Notes: a model not told the origin generated them from the letters alone. Positions 1 to 9,796 are shown, numbered from the stretch's first letter. The stretch is DNA of 64,000 nucleotides from Protaetiibacter larvae (GCF_008365275.1 NZ_CP043504.1:1364001-1428000), one strand, 5' to 3'. Numbers and translations are program-made.

Positions 1-656
1 TGCGCGGGCACGGCGCATCCGACACCGGCTTCGCGGAGCTCGGCGACGCCGCGACGGCATCCGACATCGCCGCTCTCATCGAGGTGCTCGGCGGGCCGGC
101 GATCGTCGTGGGGACCTCGATGGGCGCCTCATCGGCGATCGTCGCGGCCGCCGATCGCCCCGAGCTCGTCTCGGGTCTCGTGCTGCTGTCGCCGTTCACC
201 CGCAACGCCTCCGGCAGCCCGACGCTGATGCGCGCCCTCTTCCGGGTGCTGTTCGCCCGCCCCTGGGGCACGGCGGTGTGGACCGGATACTTCCGCCGCG
301 CGCTCAACAAGGGCACCGCACCCGCTGCCCTCGACGCGCAGGTCTCCGCCATCCGCACCTCGCTGCGGCGCCCGGGGAGGCTCGCCGAGTTCCGGCGGCT
401 CGCCCTGGTGCTGGACCATGCGATCGCCGAGCAACGCGTGCCGGCCGTGACCGCGCCGACGCTCGCGGTGATCGGCGCCGTCGACCCGGACTTCCGCGAC
501 CCGGCCGCGGAGCTCGCGCACGTCGCGCGGGTGCTCGGCGCCCGCACCCTCCTCGTGGAGGACGCGGCGCACTACCCGCATCGGCAGCGCCCCGAGCTCG
601 TGCTTCCGGTCGTGCGCGGCTTCGTCGGCGAGATCGCCCGGACCGCGCGTGCCTAG
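1..656 (+). CDS. alpha/beta hydrolase (5' end outside window)
   Basis: The reading frame is open from the first base of the window, so the N-terminus is missing. The visible part begins with an R-G-H-G-x-S segment typical of the oxyanion strand of alpha/beta hydrolases, followed by the nucleophile elbow G-T-S-M-G. A late D-P-D and a late A-H-Y-P-H supply a plausible Asp and His to complete a Ser-Asp-His triad. The substrate cannot be read from the sequence. The stop codon overlaps the start of the TetR-type gene by 8 bases, so the two are probably cotranscribed and the regulator may control the hydrolase. Confidence 0.8.
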   Translation, partial: RGHGASDTGFAELGDAATASDIAALIEVLGGPAIVVGTSMGASSAIVAAADRPELVSGLVLLSPFTRNASGSPTLMRALFRVLFARPWGTAVWTGYFRRALNKGTAPAALDAQVSAIRTSLRRPGRLAEFRRLALVLDHAIAEQRVPAVTAPTLAVIGAVDPDFRDPAAELAHVARVLGARTLLVEDAAHYPHRQRPELVLPVVRGFVGEIARTARA

Positions 657-1227
657 GGCGGGGCTGAGTCGCGACGCCGTGGTGGGGATCGCGGTCGAGC
701 TCGTGGACGCCGATCCCGAGACCCCGCTCACGCTGGCCGCCGTCGCGACCCGCGCGGGCGTGGCGGTCCCCAGCCTCTACAAGCACGTGCGCTCGCTCGA
801 TGCGCTGCGCGACGGGGTGGCGCTCGCCGGGGTCGAGGGGGTGACCGCGGCGGTGCGGGCCGCCACCGCGGGCCTCACCGGTGCCGAGGCGCTGCTCGGC
901 GCGGGGCGCGCCATCCGCGCCTACGCCCGGCGGCATCCGGGACTCTACGCGGCGAGCCAGCCGGCGCCCGGGCGCGAGGCGTCGCCCGAGTTGGCGGCGG
1001 CCGCGGGCCGTGCCGTGGAGGCGGTGGCCGCCGTCGTGCGGCAGGCGGGCCTGCCCGTCGAGCGCACCGTCGACGCCGTGCGCATCCTGCGCGCGGCCGT
1101 GCACGGCTTCATCCTGCTCGAGGCGGCCGGCGGGTTCGGTCTGCCCGACGACGTGGAGGCGAGCTACGAGCGGCTTCTCGCGGTGCTGTGGGAGGGGCTC
1201 GGGGTGCTGCGCGCGTCGGCAAGCTGA
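649..1227 (+). CDS. TetR-family transcriptional regulator, WHG-type C-terminal domain
   Basis: A 192-residue protein. The N-terminal helix-turn-helix covers about residues 8-55: 'TLAAVATRAGVAVPSLYKHV' is a canonical TetR recognition region. The ligand-binding half contains R-R-H-P-G-L-Y-A, characteristic of TetR_C_33/WHG proteins. The GTG start lies inside the upstream hydrolase gene with an 8-base overlap, which implies translational coupling. The effector is unknown. Family assignment is firm; the target is inferred from the gene pairing only. Confidence 0.9.
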   Translation: MPRAGLSRDAVVGIAVELVDADPETPLTLAAVATRAGVAVPSLYKHVRSLDALRDGVALAGVEGVTAAVRAATAGLTGAEALLGAGRAIRAYARRHPGLYAASQPAPGREASPELAAAAGRAVEAVAAVVRQAGLPVERTVDAVRILRAAVHGFILLEAAGGFGLPDDVEASYERLLAVLWEGLGVLRASAS

Positions 1228-1299
1228 GCGAATGCTCCCAACTCGGCCGCGTCGCGCGCTCCGGGCGTAGCGTCGAGGGTGACGAAAAGGAGCAGGAGC

Positions 1300-1518
1300 A
1301 TGAGCGACACCGAGACCTCGATCGTCGACCGCCGCTGGGTGGCCTTCGGGCCCGCCGGGGCCGTGGGGGCGATCCACCAGAGGGCGGACGGCTACTCCGT
1401 GAAGCTCGTCGGCGACGACGACTACCGCGGGACCTTCCCCACCCTCGACGTGGCCAAGAGCGCGCTGCATGCGGCGCTCGTCCCGGGCTCCGACCGGCCC
1501 GAGTTCCGCGAGCACTAG
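1300..1518 (+). CDS. small conserved hypothetical protein
   Basis: A 72-residue soluble protein that I cannot assign to a functional family. The ATG at 1300 is preceded by a strong purine-rich Shine-Dalgarno region (AAAGGAGCAGGAG, 1286-1298) and is preferred over an in-frame GTG at 1279. The chain has a basic and aromatic middle (DRRWVAFGP...SVKLVGDDDYRGTFPTL) and ends in an acidic, His-containing tail. It has no membrane segment, signal peptide or cysteine. It stands alone between the TetR gene and the ssb paralogue. Confidence 0.7.
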   Translation: MSDTETSIVDRRWVAFGPAGAVGAIHQRADGYSVKLVGDDDYRGTFPTLDVAKSALHAALVPGSDRPEFREH

Positions 1519-1676
1519 GCCGGATCCTCTCCTCCCCGATTCGCGAACGGCGGATCCATCCGCCGATGCGTCCCGGCGCGCCCCGGCGGGACGACGCGAG
1601 CGCGAAGCTCGGCTCGGGGCGCGGATGTCCTCCGGCACGAACCGGCATCCGCGCCCCCCGATCCCGAGGAGGACGC

Positions 1677-2144
1677 ATGTACGACACCATCGCCGTCACG
1701 GGGGTCGTCGCGACCCCCGTCAAGCACACGATCTCCGCCGAAGGGCTCGAGGTCAGCAACTTCCGGCTCGCCTCGAACCACCGGCGCTTCGACCGGGCGA
1801 GCGGCAACTGGGTCGAGAGCGAGACGAACTGGTACACGGTGGCGAGCTTCCGGCAGCTCGCCCTCAACGTGCACGCCTCGCTCGACAAAGGCCAGCAGGT
1901 CGTGGTGGTGGGGCGGCTCAAGGTGCGCGAGTGGAGCGACGGCGAGCGCACCGGTCGCGACGTCGAGATCATCGCGGACGCGGTGGGCCACGACCTCGCC
2001 CGCGGCACCACGAGCTTCACCCGCACGCCGCGCCCCGCGCCGGAGGCGGCCGGGCCGGCACGCGACGAGCCGCACGGTGCGGAGACCCCGGAGCCCGCGG
2101 GGTTCCCGGCCGATGCGCAGAGTGCGGTCGGCCTGCCGTTCTAG
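1677..2144 (+). CDS. ssb: single-stranded DNA-binding protein (second SSB)
   Basis: A 155-residue OB-fold protein. Residues 1-105 carry the SSB signature: V-T-G-V-V-A-T-P, N-F-R-L-A-S-N-H-R, 'NWVESETNWYTVASFRQLA', N-V-H-A-S-L-D-K-G-Q-Q-V-V-V-V-G-R-L. The tail is low-complexity, rich in Pro, Ala and Glu, and ends in G-L-P-F rather than the acidic DDDIPF tip of the replicative SSB. It is not beside rpsF/rpsR. I therefore read it as the accessory actinobacterial SSB paralogue (ssbB-type). The start is fixed by a GAGGAGG ribosome-binding site at 1666-1672. Confidence 0.88.
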   Translation: MYDTIAVTGVVATPVKHTISAEGLEVSNFRLASNHRRFDRASGNWVESETNWYTVASFRQLALNVHASLDKGQQVVVVGRLKVREWSDGERTGRDVEIIADAVGHDLARGTTSFTRTPRPAPEAAGPARDEPHGAETPEPAGFPADAQSAVGLPF

Positions 2145-2147
2145 ACT
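2142..2147 (+). promoter_or_regulatory. -10-like hexamer TAGACT for the lipoprotein gene
   Basis: TAGACT overlaps the stop codon of the ssb paralogue and lies about 45 bases before the lipoprotein start, which has its own ribosome-binding site. No convincing -35 element is visible. Confidence 0.35.
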
Positions 2148-2192
2148 GCTCGGGATCGCGCCGTCCGCGCGGGAGGAAGCTCGGAGGGCCGG

Positions 2193-2669
2193 ATGAGGCG
2201 ATCGCGTCGCGCACTCGTGCGCGCGCTTGTCGGGGTCGCGCTTGCGGTGAGCCTCGCGGGCTGCACCACCCCCGAGCCGATGCCGATCCCCACCGACACC
2301 CCCTCGGCGTCGCCGTCGGCCGAGCCGAGCGCCCCGCCCGCGCCGCCCACGGCGCCCGTGCTCGACGGCACGGCGGCCGACAACCACGAGTTCTTCGACC
2401 GGATCAACCAGGAGCTCATCGCCTCGGGTGCCGCACTCAACGGGGCGGCGTTCATCGACAACCTCGTCGCGCACGGGTTCCCGCGCGACGCGATGGAGGT
2501 GACCCCCGACCGCACCGCCATCAACGAGCCGGCCGACAACATCACCTTCTCGATCCGCTTCGGCGAGACCTGCCTGCTCGGCCAGTGGGGCAACATCGGC
2601 TACGCGAGCCTCGTCGCCGATGTGCTGGCCACCGGCCGCTGCCTCGTCGGCACCGCGCGCCCCGCGTAG
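2193..2669 (+). CDS. secreted lipoprotein (DUF6993-like)
   Basis: A 158-residue protein with a basic N-terminus, a hydrophobic stretch and the lipobox L-A-G-C, with the lipidated Cys at residue 24, so it is a membrane-anchored extracytoplasmic protein. A Pro/Ser/Thr-rich linker follows (about residues 26-60). The C-terminal domain has two conserved Cys (GETCLLGQWG and TGRCLVG), probably disulfide-bonded. The pattern D-N-x-x-F-F-D-x-x-N and 'EVTPDRTAINEPADNITFS' resembles DUF6993 lipoproteins of Microbacteriaceae; that name is from memory and tentative. Ribosome-binding site GGAGG at 2183-2187. Confidence 0.8.
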   Translation: MRRSRRALVRALVGVALAVSLAGCTTPEPMPIPTDTPSASPSAEPSAPPAPPTAPVLDGTAADNHEFFDRINQELIASGAALNGAAFIDNLVAHGFPRDAMEVTPDRTAINEPADNITFSIRFGETCLLGQWGNIGYASLVADVLATGRCLVGTARPA

Positions 2670-2681
2670 CGGCGGCCGCGT

Positions 2682-3083
2682 TCAGTCGGTGTCGGCGAGC
2701 GCGGTCTCGAGGAGCGCGTTCGCGACGATCCACTCCGCCGGATCCTCGTCCCACAGTTCGTTCAGCTCGCTCGCCTCGCCGGTCGATTTCGCGAGCGCCT
2801 GCTGGGCGAGCTTCACGAGCCGGCGCGGCGGCGGGCCCGCCCGGTGCACGAACGCCACGACCTCCTCGACGTAACCGTCGTGCTGCGTGCCGCGCCCGAG
2901 ACCGTGCGCGACCGTCTCCGCCGCCGCGATCGCGATGGCCGCGGCATCCTGATCGAGATACCTCGCCCACTTGACTGCGGCGAGCGCTCGTCGCACCACC
3001 GACCAGTTGCGCTGCTCGGCGAGCTCCCACGCCCAGTCCGCGGCCGCGTCATTCCCGAACGGTTCGCCGCTCCATGCCCCCAT
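2682..3083 (-). CDS. DUF4259 domain-containing protein
   Basis: A 133-residue soluble protein that opens with M-G-A-W-S-G-E-P-F-G-N-D-A-A-A-D-W-A-W-E-L, the hallmark of DUF4259 proteins, followed by alanine-rich helices and W-D-E-D near the C-terminus. Function is unknown across the family. It is convergent with the lipoprotein gene. A TAGATT hexamer sits six bases before the ATG, so the transcript is probably leaderless. Confidence 0.85.
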   Translation of the reverse strand: MGAWSGEPFGNDAAADWAWELAEQRNWSVVRRALAAVKWARYLDQDAAAIAIAAAETVAHGLGRGTQHDGYVEEVVAFVHRAGPPPRRLVKLAQQALAKSTGEASELNELWDEDPAEWIVANALLETALADTD

Positions 3084-3089
3084 GCGCAG

Positions 3090-3095
3090 AATCTA
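3090..3095 (-). promoter_or_regulatory. TAGATT -10 element, leaderless start of the DUF4259 gene
   Basis: On the minus strand TAGATT is followed by exactly six bases (CTGCGC) and then ATG. There is no ribosome-binding site, so the first transcribed base is predicted to be the A of the start codon. Confidence 0.5.
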
Positions 3096-3119
3096 GAGGA
3101 TCGCTCGGCGCCGCGGCCA

Positions 3120-3325
3120 CCCCCGATCGAGTAGCTCGCCAGCGGGCCCACCCCGCATGGGGGCGGTGGTCTCGAGACGCGTCCGCTGCGCGGGCGCTCC
3201 TCGACCACCTCGCTCACCGATCGAGGAGCCCGCGCAGTCCCCACCCCCGTTGATCGAGGAGCCCGCCCGCGGGCCCACCCCCGTTGATCGAGTAGCCCGC
3301 GCAGCGGGCGTATCGAGATCACCCG
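3120..3325. repeat. cluster of REP-like palindromic repeats
   Basis: A gene-free block between divergent genes holds several degenerate copies of one repeat. A full long-type unit lies at 3165-3209 (GGTGGTCTCGAGAC ... GCTCCTCGACCACC). A GATCGAG(T/G)AG-type unit with its palindromic core lies at about 3284-3322 (CCCGCGCAGCGGGC flanked by GATCGAGTAG and GTATCGAGATC). Partial units lie between them. The same unit recurs at nine or more places in this window. Confidence 0.8.
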
Positions 3326-3331
3326 CCCCCA

Positions 3332-3337
3332 TAGACT
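3332..3337 (+). promoter_or_regulatory. TAGACT -10 element, leaderless ettA start
   Basis: TAGACT, then six bases (CGAACC), then the ettA ATG. No ribosome-binding site is present, which fits a leaderless mRNA starting at the ATG. Confidence 0.55.
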
Positions 3338-3343
3338 CGAACC

Positions 3344-5023
<1,680 letters not shown>

Positions 5024-5030
5024 CTGATCA

Positions 5031-5104
5031 TGGCGCGGCTGGAGCCGTGACATGAGGGCGGGGGAAACGCCTCCCGCCGTCGGGTCGTAGCTCCAGCCGC
5101 GCCA
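5031..5104. terminator. long inverted repeat after ettA
   Basis: Perfect 15-bp arms (TGGCGCGGCTGGAGC at 5031-5045, its complement at 5090-5104) enclose a second small hairpin (GCGGGGG...CCTCCCGC). There is no T-tract. It begins 8 bases after the ettA stop and could end transcription or protect the 3' end. Confidence 0.55.
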
Positions 5105-5119
5105 CGAAGGCGAGGACTC

Positions 5120-5599
5120 ATGACCCGCATCCACGTGCCGATCCGGCTGCGCTGGAGCGACTTCGACGCCTACGCGCACGTCAACAACGCCGAGATGCTG
5201 CGGCTGCTCGAGGAGGCGCGCATCGAGGCGTTCTGGCGCCCGGACACCGGTGTCGCCGACCCCGCGTATCCGACCGCGGTCATCGACGCGCGCCCCGGCG
5301 CCCCCGTCATCAGCCTCATCGCGCGGCAGGAGGTCGAGTACCTCGCCCCCATCCCGTACCAGCGCAGCCCCATCGAGGTGGAGCTGTGGATCGGGCGGCT
5401 GGGCGGTGCGAGCTTCGAGATCTGCTACGAGGTGTACTCGCCCGACGGCGTCGAGCCGCGTGTGCTCTACACGGTCGCCTCGACGACCCTTGTCATGGTG
5501 GAGGCGGCGAGCGGCCGGCCCTCCCGGATCCCCGATGAACTGCGCGAGCTGTTCGGCCCCTACGTGGAGCCCTCGGTGCAGTTCGGAAAGCGCAGTTGA
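5120..5599 (+). CDS. acyl-CoA thioesterase, hot-dog fold (4HBT family)
   Basis: A 159-residue protein with the hot-dog thioesterase signature 'RLRWSDFDAYAHVNNAEML' near the N-terminus. The D-x-Y-x-H-V-N-N pattern holds the usual catalytic Asp, and 'QEVEYLAPIPYQRSPIEVE' follows the central helix. It probably hydrolyses an acyl-CoA or aromatic-CoA thioester in the cytoplasm; the substrate is not readable. The stop codon TGA overlaps the next ATG by one base (TGATG), so it is coupled to the RidA-like gene. Confidence 0.85.
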   Translation: MTRIHVPIRLRWSDFDAYAHVNNAEMLRLLEEARIEAFWRPDTGVADPAYPTAVIDARPGAPVISLIARQEVEYLAPIPYQRSPIEVELWIGRLGGASFEICYEVYSPDGVEPRVLYTVASTTLVMVEAASGRPSRIPDELRELFGPYVEPSVQFGKRS

Positions 5600-5991
5600 T
5601 GCCCCGTCGTCTCATCTCATCCGGTTCGGCCTTCGAGGAGAGGATCGGCTACTCGCGCGCGGTCGTCGTGGGCGACACCGTCTACGTGTCGGGCACGACC
5701 GGCTACGACTACGCCACCGGCGAGATCTCGGACGACGTGGCCGAGCAGGCCGCTCAGACGCTCCGCAACATCGCCGCCGCGCTCGAGCAGGCCGGTGCGA
5801 CCCTCGACGACGTCGTGCGGGTGCACTACCTGCTGAGCGACGGCGCCGACTTCGAGAGGTGCTGGCCTGCGCTGCGGGAGGCGTTCGGCCGGGCGCGCCC
5901 CGCCGCCACGATGATGCAGGTGCCGCTCATGGAGCCGGAGATGCGCATCGAGATCGAGGTCACGGCCGTGATCGGTTCCGCGCTCGCCTGA
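5599..5991 (+). CDS. RidA-family protein, probably lacking the catalytic Arg
   Basis: A 130-residue YjgF/YER057c/UK114-fold protein: 'VVVGDTVYVSGTTGYDYATG' near the N-terminus and R-P-A-A-T-M-M-Q-V-P-L near the C-terminus. True RidA enamine/imine deaminases carry an Arg (Arg105) in the P-A-R-S segment; here the aligned residue is Ala (P-A-A-T). That places it with the Rid subgroups that lack deaminase activity, so its role is uncertain. The ATG at 5599 shares its A with the upstream stop codon and is preferred over a TTG at 5596. Confidence 0.85.
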   Translation: MPRRLISSGSAFEERIGYSRAVVVGDTVYVSGTTGYDYATGEISDDVAEQAAQTLRNIAAALEQAGATLDDVVRVHYLLSDGADFERCWPALREAFGRARPAATMMQVPLMEPEMRIEIEVTAVIGSALA

Positions 5992-6006
5992 CCCGCGCTC
6001 GCCTGA

Positions 6007-6903
6007 TCAGTCGAGCTGGTCCTCGGGCACCCGCACCATGCCCTCCTGGGCGATCGAGGCGACGAGTGCGCCGTCGCGCGTGTAGATGCGGCCCGTCGAG
6101 AGCCCGCGGCCGCCGGAGGCGGTGGGCGACTCCTGCACGTAGAGCAGCCACTCGTCGACGCGCGCCGGACGATGCCACCACATCGCGTGGTCGAGGCTCG
6201 CCATCTTGAGTCCGCGATGCGTCCAGGCGAGCCCGTGAGCCCGCAGCACCGGCTCGAGGATCGAGTAGTCGCTCGCGTAGGCGAGGGCCGCACGGTGCAG
6301 CTTCGGGTCGTCGGGGAGGGTGCCGATGGTCTTCATCCAGACCGCCTGACGCGGTGTGCGGCTCGGGTCGGCTCGCAGGTAGATCGGTTGCTGCACGTGC
6401 CGGATGTCGAAGGCGCGGCTCGTGGCCCAGAACTGTGCGACGGGGTGGTCGACCGGTCCCAGCACCTCCGCCGCGCTCGGCAGCTCTTCGGGGGGCGTGA
6501 CCTGCTCGGGGGCGTCGAGCTGGTGCTCGAGGCCGGGGTCGTGGTCCTGGAAGGAGGCGATCATCGACAGGATCGGAACCCCGTTCTGGTACGCCTGCGT
6601 GCGGCGCGTCGAGAAGGAGCGTCCGTCGTGGATGCGGTCGACCGAGAAGGTGATCGGCTGGGTCGCGTCTCCCGGTCGCAGGAAGTAGCCGTGCGTGGAG
6701 TGGATGGCCCGGTCGTCGGGCACCGTGCGGATCGCCGCGATGATCGACTGGGCGTAGACCTGCCCGCCGAACACCCGGCCCCCGGGCATCCACTGACTCG
6801 GCCCGGTGAAGATGTCTTCGCTCGTACGCGCGCCCGTGTCGGCGAGGTCGAGGGTGGCCAGCAGGCCCGCCAGCGGATCGAGTCCCGAGAGGGGGTCGCT
6901 CAT
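6007..6903 (-). CDS. tesB: acyl-CoA thioesterase II
   Basis: A 298-residue double hot-dog protein, the usual TesB length. The N-terminal half has 'GGRVFGGQVYAQSIIAA' and T-H-G-Y-F-L-R-P-G-D. The C-terminal half supplies the expected Asp/Ser-Thr/Gln set: A-S-D-Y-S, M-A-S-L-D-H and A-S-I-A-Q-E-G-M. It hydrolyses medium- to long-chain acyl-CoA to free fatty acid and CoA. It is convergent with the RidA-like gene and divergent from the hypothetical gene at 6954. Confidence 0.93.
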   Translation of the reverse strand: MSDPLSGLDPLAGLLATLDLADTGARTSEDIFTGPSQWMPGGRVFGGQVYAQSIIAAIRTVPDDRAIHSTHGYFLRPGDATQPITFSVDRIHDGRSFSTRRTQAYQNGVPILSMIASFQDHDPGLEHQLDAPEQVTPPEELPSAAEVLGPVDHPVAQFWATSRAFDIRHVQQPIYLRADPSRTPRQAVWMKTIGTLPDDPKLHRAALAYASDYSILEPVLRAHGLAWTHRGLKMASLDHAMWWHRPARVDEWLLYVQESPTASGGRGLSTGRIYTRDGALVASIAQEGMVRVPEDQLD

Positions 6904-6909
6904 GCCGCC

Positions 6910-6915
6910 AGTCTA
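6910..6915 (-). promoter_or_regulatory. TAGACT -10 element, leaderless tesB start
   Basis: On the minus strand TAGACT is followed by six bases (GGCGGC) and the tesB ATG. A leaderless transcript is inferred. Confidence 0.5.
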
Positions 6916-6953
6916 CGAGTCGGCCGGGGGAGCCCCGGTAGGCTGGCAGGGTT

Positions 6954-7646
6954 GTGACCGCCCGCTCCTTCACCCTCGCCGACCCGGCGTCGCTCGACGA
7001 CCTGCAGGTCTTCCTCGCGCGCGCCCAGCGGGTGGAGGACGGCTCGGTGCGGCTCATCGGCGGCAGCGGCGTGCTCGCGGTGTACGCGGCGGTGCTGTAC
7101 CCGGTGGGGCTGCTCGACGAGACCCCCACGGTGCTCGGCCTGCGCACCCTGGCGCTCGCCTCCCGCGACCAGTTCGACGTGGTCGTGCCGATCCGCTCCC
7201 TGCTGCTGCGGGTGGAGCGGGCGCAGCAGCTCGCCGTCGAGGCGATCGCGGCGGGCCGCGACGAGGCGGTGGCGGTGGGACTGCCGATGGAGGTGCACAC
7301 GGCGACCTGGGCGGCGATCTCGCCGCCGCGCGGCGGCTGGCGAGCGGTGCCGAGCATCGAGGCGGCCGTGCTCGACGGGGTGGCCACGGGCGGGATCGCC
7401 GAGATCGCCGAGGCCGTTCCGGATGCGGTGGGCGAGTCGATCGTGCGGCGTGTGCGCGCCGAGGTGTGGGGGCGCGAGACGCCCGGTTTCGAGCACATCC
7501 CGGCGGGGGCGTCGTTCGCGGCGCTCAGTCTCGGGTTCCTCGGGGACGACCCCGTGAAGGTCTACGAGACGGGCCCGTGGACGCGGCTCACCACGCAGCG
7601 CGGGCACGTGCTCGTGAAGCGGAGGGCGTGGACGCTGTCGCGGTGA
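6954..7646 (+). CDS. conserved hypothetical protein
   Basis: A 230-residue soluble protein with a GTG start. I do not recognise a functional domain. Features seen: 'SVRLIGGSGVLAVYAAVLYP' near residue 30, a helix-rich basic middle, and F-E-H-I-P-A-G-A-S-F-A-A-L-S-L-G-F-L-G followed by 'VYETGPWTRLTTQRGHVLVK' at the C-terminus. It is transcribed away from tesB from a short shared region; a TAGGCT hexamer lies nine bases before the GTG. Its product may be unrelated to TesB. Confidence 0.7.
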   Translation: MTARSFTLADPASLDDLQVFLARAQRVEDGSVRLIGGSGVLAVYAAVLYPVGLLDETPTVLGLRTLALASRDQFDVVVPIRSLLLRVERAQQLAVEAIAAGRDEAVAVGLPMEVHTATWAAISPPRGGWRAVPSIEAAVLDGVATGGIAEIAEAVPDAVGESIVRRVRAEVWGRETPGFEHIPAGASFAALSLGFLGDDPVKVYETGPWTRLTTQRGHVLVKRRAWTLSR

Positions 7647-7680
7647 TCTCGATACGCCGCTGCGCGGCTACTCGATCAGC
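7644..7680. repeat. REP-like palindrome
   Basis: TGATCTCGATACGCCGC / GCGGCTACTCGATCA arms around a TGC loop, lying in the 40-bp gap between convergent genes. It may act as a bidirectional transcription end. Confidence 0.75.
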
Positions 7681-7686
7681 GGGGTG

Positions 7687-9339
7687 TTACAGCGCCGCGA
7701 TCGCCCGCCCGGCCTGCAGCCCCGTGAAGAGGCAGCCGCCGAGGAAGGTGCCCTCGAGCGAGCGGTAGCCGTGCACGCCGCCGCCGCCGAAGCCGGCCGC
7801 CTCGCCCACCGCGTACAGGCCGGGGATCGCCCGACCCTTCGCGTCGAGGGCCTGCGACGACAGGTTCGTCTGGATGCCGCCGAGGCTCTTGCGGGTCAGC
7901 ACGTGCAGCTTCACGGCGATGAGCGGCCGGTGCGCCGGATCGAGGATCCGGTGCGGTTTCGCCACCCGGATGAGCTTGTCGCCCCGGTAGTGCCGGGCAC
8001 CGCGGATGGCGGTCACCTGGGCGTCCTTGGTGAAGGCGTTGTCGAGTTCGCGGTCGCGCGCCTCCAGCTCCTGGCGGATCGCCACCACGTCGAGCTCGAC
8101 CTCGGGCGCGAGCCGCCGCATCCCGGCGAACAGGTCGTCGAGCGAGTCGGCCACCACGAAGTCGGCGCCCTTCTCCTTGAACGCCTCGACGGCATCCGTC
8201 GCGCCCTTGCCGAGCCGCTGGCGCAGCAGCTCCTTCACGCTCTTGCCGGTGAGGTCGGGGTTCTGCTCGGAGCCGGAGAGGGCGAACTCCTTCTCGATGA
8301 TCGACTGGTCGAGGATGAACCACGAGTGGTCGTAGCCGGTCTGCCGCAGGTATTCGAGGGTTCCGAGGGTGTCGAAGCCCGGGAACAGCGGCACGGGCAG
8401 GCGCTTGCCGGTCGCGTCGAACCACATGCTCGACGGCCCGGGCAGGATCCGGATGCCGTGCAGGGGCCACACGGGGGAGTGGTTCTCGATGCCTTCCACG
8501 TAGTGCCACATCCGGTCGCCGTTGACGAGCCGCGCCTTCGCGGCGGCCGCGATCCCGAGCATGCGGCCGTCGACGTGCGCGGGCACCCCCGACAGCATGT
8601 GCTCGGGCGGGGTGCCGAGCCACTCGGGCCAGGCTTCGCGCACGAGCTCGTGGTTGCCGCCGATGCCGCCCGAGGCCACCACGACGGCGCCGGCCTTCAC
8701 CTCGAAGTCGCCCGTGACGTCCCGGTTGCTGGGCTCCCCGCGTTCGGCGGCGTCGGGGGCGAGGATCGCGCCGGACGCCCCGATCACGGTGTTGCCGCGC
8801 GTGAGGAGCTTGTCGACGCGGTGGCGGAAACGCAGCTCCACGAGCCCCGCCTCGACGCCCGCGCGCACGGTGGCGATGAACGGCTCGAGGATGCCGGGGC
8901 CGGTGCCCCAGGTGATGTGGAAGCGGGGCACCGAGTTGCCGTGGCCGGTGGCCGTGTAGCCGCCGCGCTCCGCCCAGCCGACGACGGGGAAGAACGAGAC
9001 GCCCTTCTCGCGCAGCCAGCTGCGCTTCTCGCCGGCCGCGAAGGCGAGGTAGGCTTCCGCCCACTCGCGCGCCCAGTCGTCTTCCGCGCGGTCGAACTCG
9101 GCGCTGCCGAGCCAGTCCTGCCGGGCCAGCTCGTGGGAGTCGCGGATGCCCATGCGCCGCTGCTCGGGGGAGTCGATGAGGAACAGGCCGCCGAACGACC
9201 ACCACGCCTGGCCGCCGAAGCTCGCCTCGGGCTCCTGCTCCAGGATGATGACGCGCTTGCCCGCATCCACGAGCTCGGCGGCGGTCACGAGCCCCGCGAG
9301 CCCGGCCCCGATCACGATCGCATCGGCCTGTTCCGGCAT
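7687..9339 (-). CDS. FAD-binding dehydrogenase (fumarate reductase/KstD-like flavoprotein)
   Basis: A 550-residue flavoprotein. The N-terminal dinucleotide fold is clear: D-A-I-V-I-G-A-G-L-A-G-L-V-T-A-A-E-L, ending in I-I-L-E-Q-E. The C-terminal 'GLYAVGEAAGFGGGGVHGY' plus L-G-G-C-L-F-T-G-L-Q-A-G-R-A is typical of the FAD_binding_2 family. It probably oxidises or reduces a C-C bond, but the substrate is unknown. The ATG at 9339 with a GGGAGGGG ribosome-binding site is preferred over a start 12 codons upstream. It follows glbO by 37 bases on the same strand. Confidence 0.88.
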   Translation of the reverse strand: MPEQADAIVIGAGLAGLVTAAELVDAGKRVIILEQEPEASFGGQAWWSFGGLFLIDSPEQRRMGIRDSHELARQDWLGSAEFDRAEDDWAREWAEAYLAFAAGEKRSWLREKGVSFFPVVGWAERGGYTATGHGNSVPRFHITWGTGPGILEPFIATVRAGVEAGLVELRFRHRVDKLLTRGNTVIGASGAILAPDAAERGEPSNRDVTGDFEVKAGAVVVASGGIGGNHELVREAWPEWLGTPPEHMLSGVPAHVDGRMLGIAAAAKARLVNGDRMWHYVEGIENHSPVWPLHGIRILPGPSSMWFDATGKRLPVPLFPGFDTLGTLEYLRQTGYDHSWFILDQSIIEKEFALSGSEQNPDLTGKSVKELLRQRLGKGATDAVEAFKEKGADFVVADSLDDLFAGMRRLAPEVELDVVAIRQELEARDRELDNAFTKDAQVTAIRGARHYRGDKLIRVAKPHRILDPAHRPLIAVKLHVLTRKSLGGIQTNLSSQALDAKGRAIPGLYAVGEAAGFGGGGVHGYRSLEGTFLGGCLFTGLQAGRAIAAL

Positions 9340-9376
9340 CCTCGGTCCCCTCCCGACTGTGTTGCGTGTCACCACG

Positions 9377-9796
9377 CTATCCGGCGGTGTTCACCATCGC
9401 GTGCGCCGCGCGTTCCAGATAGTCCCAGAGCATGTTCTCGTGCAGCGGGCTGAGCTCCAACTCGTCCACCGCGACGCGCATGTGCGCGAGCCATGCGTCG
9501 CGGGCCGCGAAGGTGATGGGGAACGGTGCGTGCCGGATCCTCAGCCGCGGATGCCCGCGCTGCTCGCTGTAGCTGCCAGGCCCGCCCCAGTACTGCTCGA
9601 GGAAGCCGGTGAGGCGCTGGATGGCGCCCTCGAGATCCTCCTCCGGGTACATGGGACGCAGCAGCGCGTCCTCCGCGACGCCGGCGTAGAAGCGCCGCAC
9701 GAGTCTCTCGAAGGTCGCGCGCCCGCCCACCTCGGCCCAGAAGCTGCCGCCCACGACGTCGCCGCCGGCGCCCATCCGCAAGGTCAGGTCGTTCAC
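9377..9796 (-). CDS. glbO: group II truncated haemoglobin (GlbO type)
   Basis: A 139-residue trHbO-type globin. Key residues read directly: TyrB10 in R-R-F-Y-A (Y37), TyrCD1 in M-Y-P-E-E-D (Y50), the block [22 protein letters not shown] with proximal His at H89, and a Trp after R-D-A at the G8 position. The family binds O2 tightly and is linked to redox and peroxide chemistry. The GTG start overlaps the mscS stop (GTGA), so it is translationally coupled to the channel gene; an ATG seven codons downstream is an alternative. Confidence 0.92.
   Translation of the reverse strand: MNDLTLRMGAGGDVVGGSFWAEVGGRATFERLVRRFYAGVAEDALLRPMYPEEDLEGAIQRLTGFLEQYWGGPGSYSEQRGHPRLRIRHAPFPITFAARDAWLAHMRVAVDELELSPLHENMLWDYLERAAHAMVNTAG

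Noticed and set aside
7684-9453. 589-residue plus-strand frame opposite the FAD dehydrogenase
   Set aside because: An antisense shadow caused by high GC; the minus strand has clear flavoprotein motifs.
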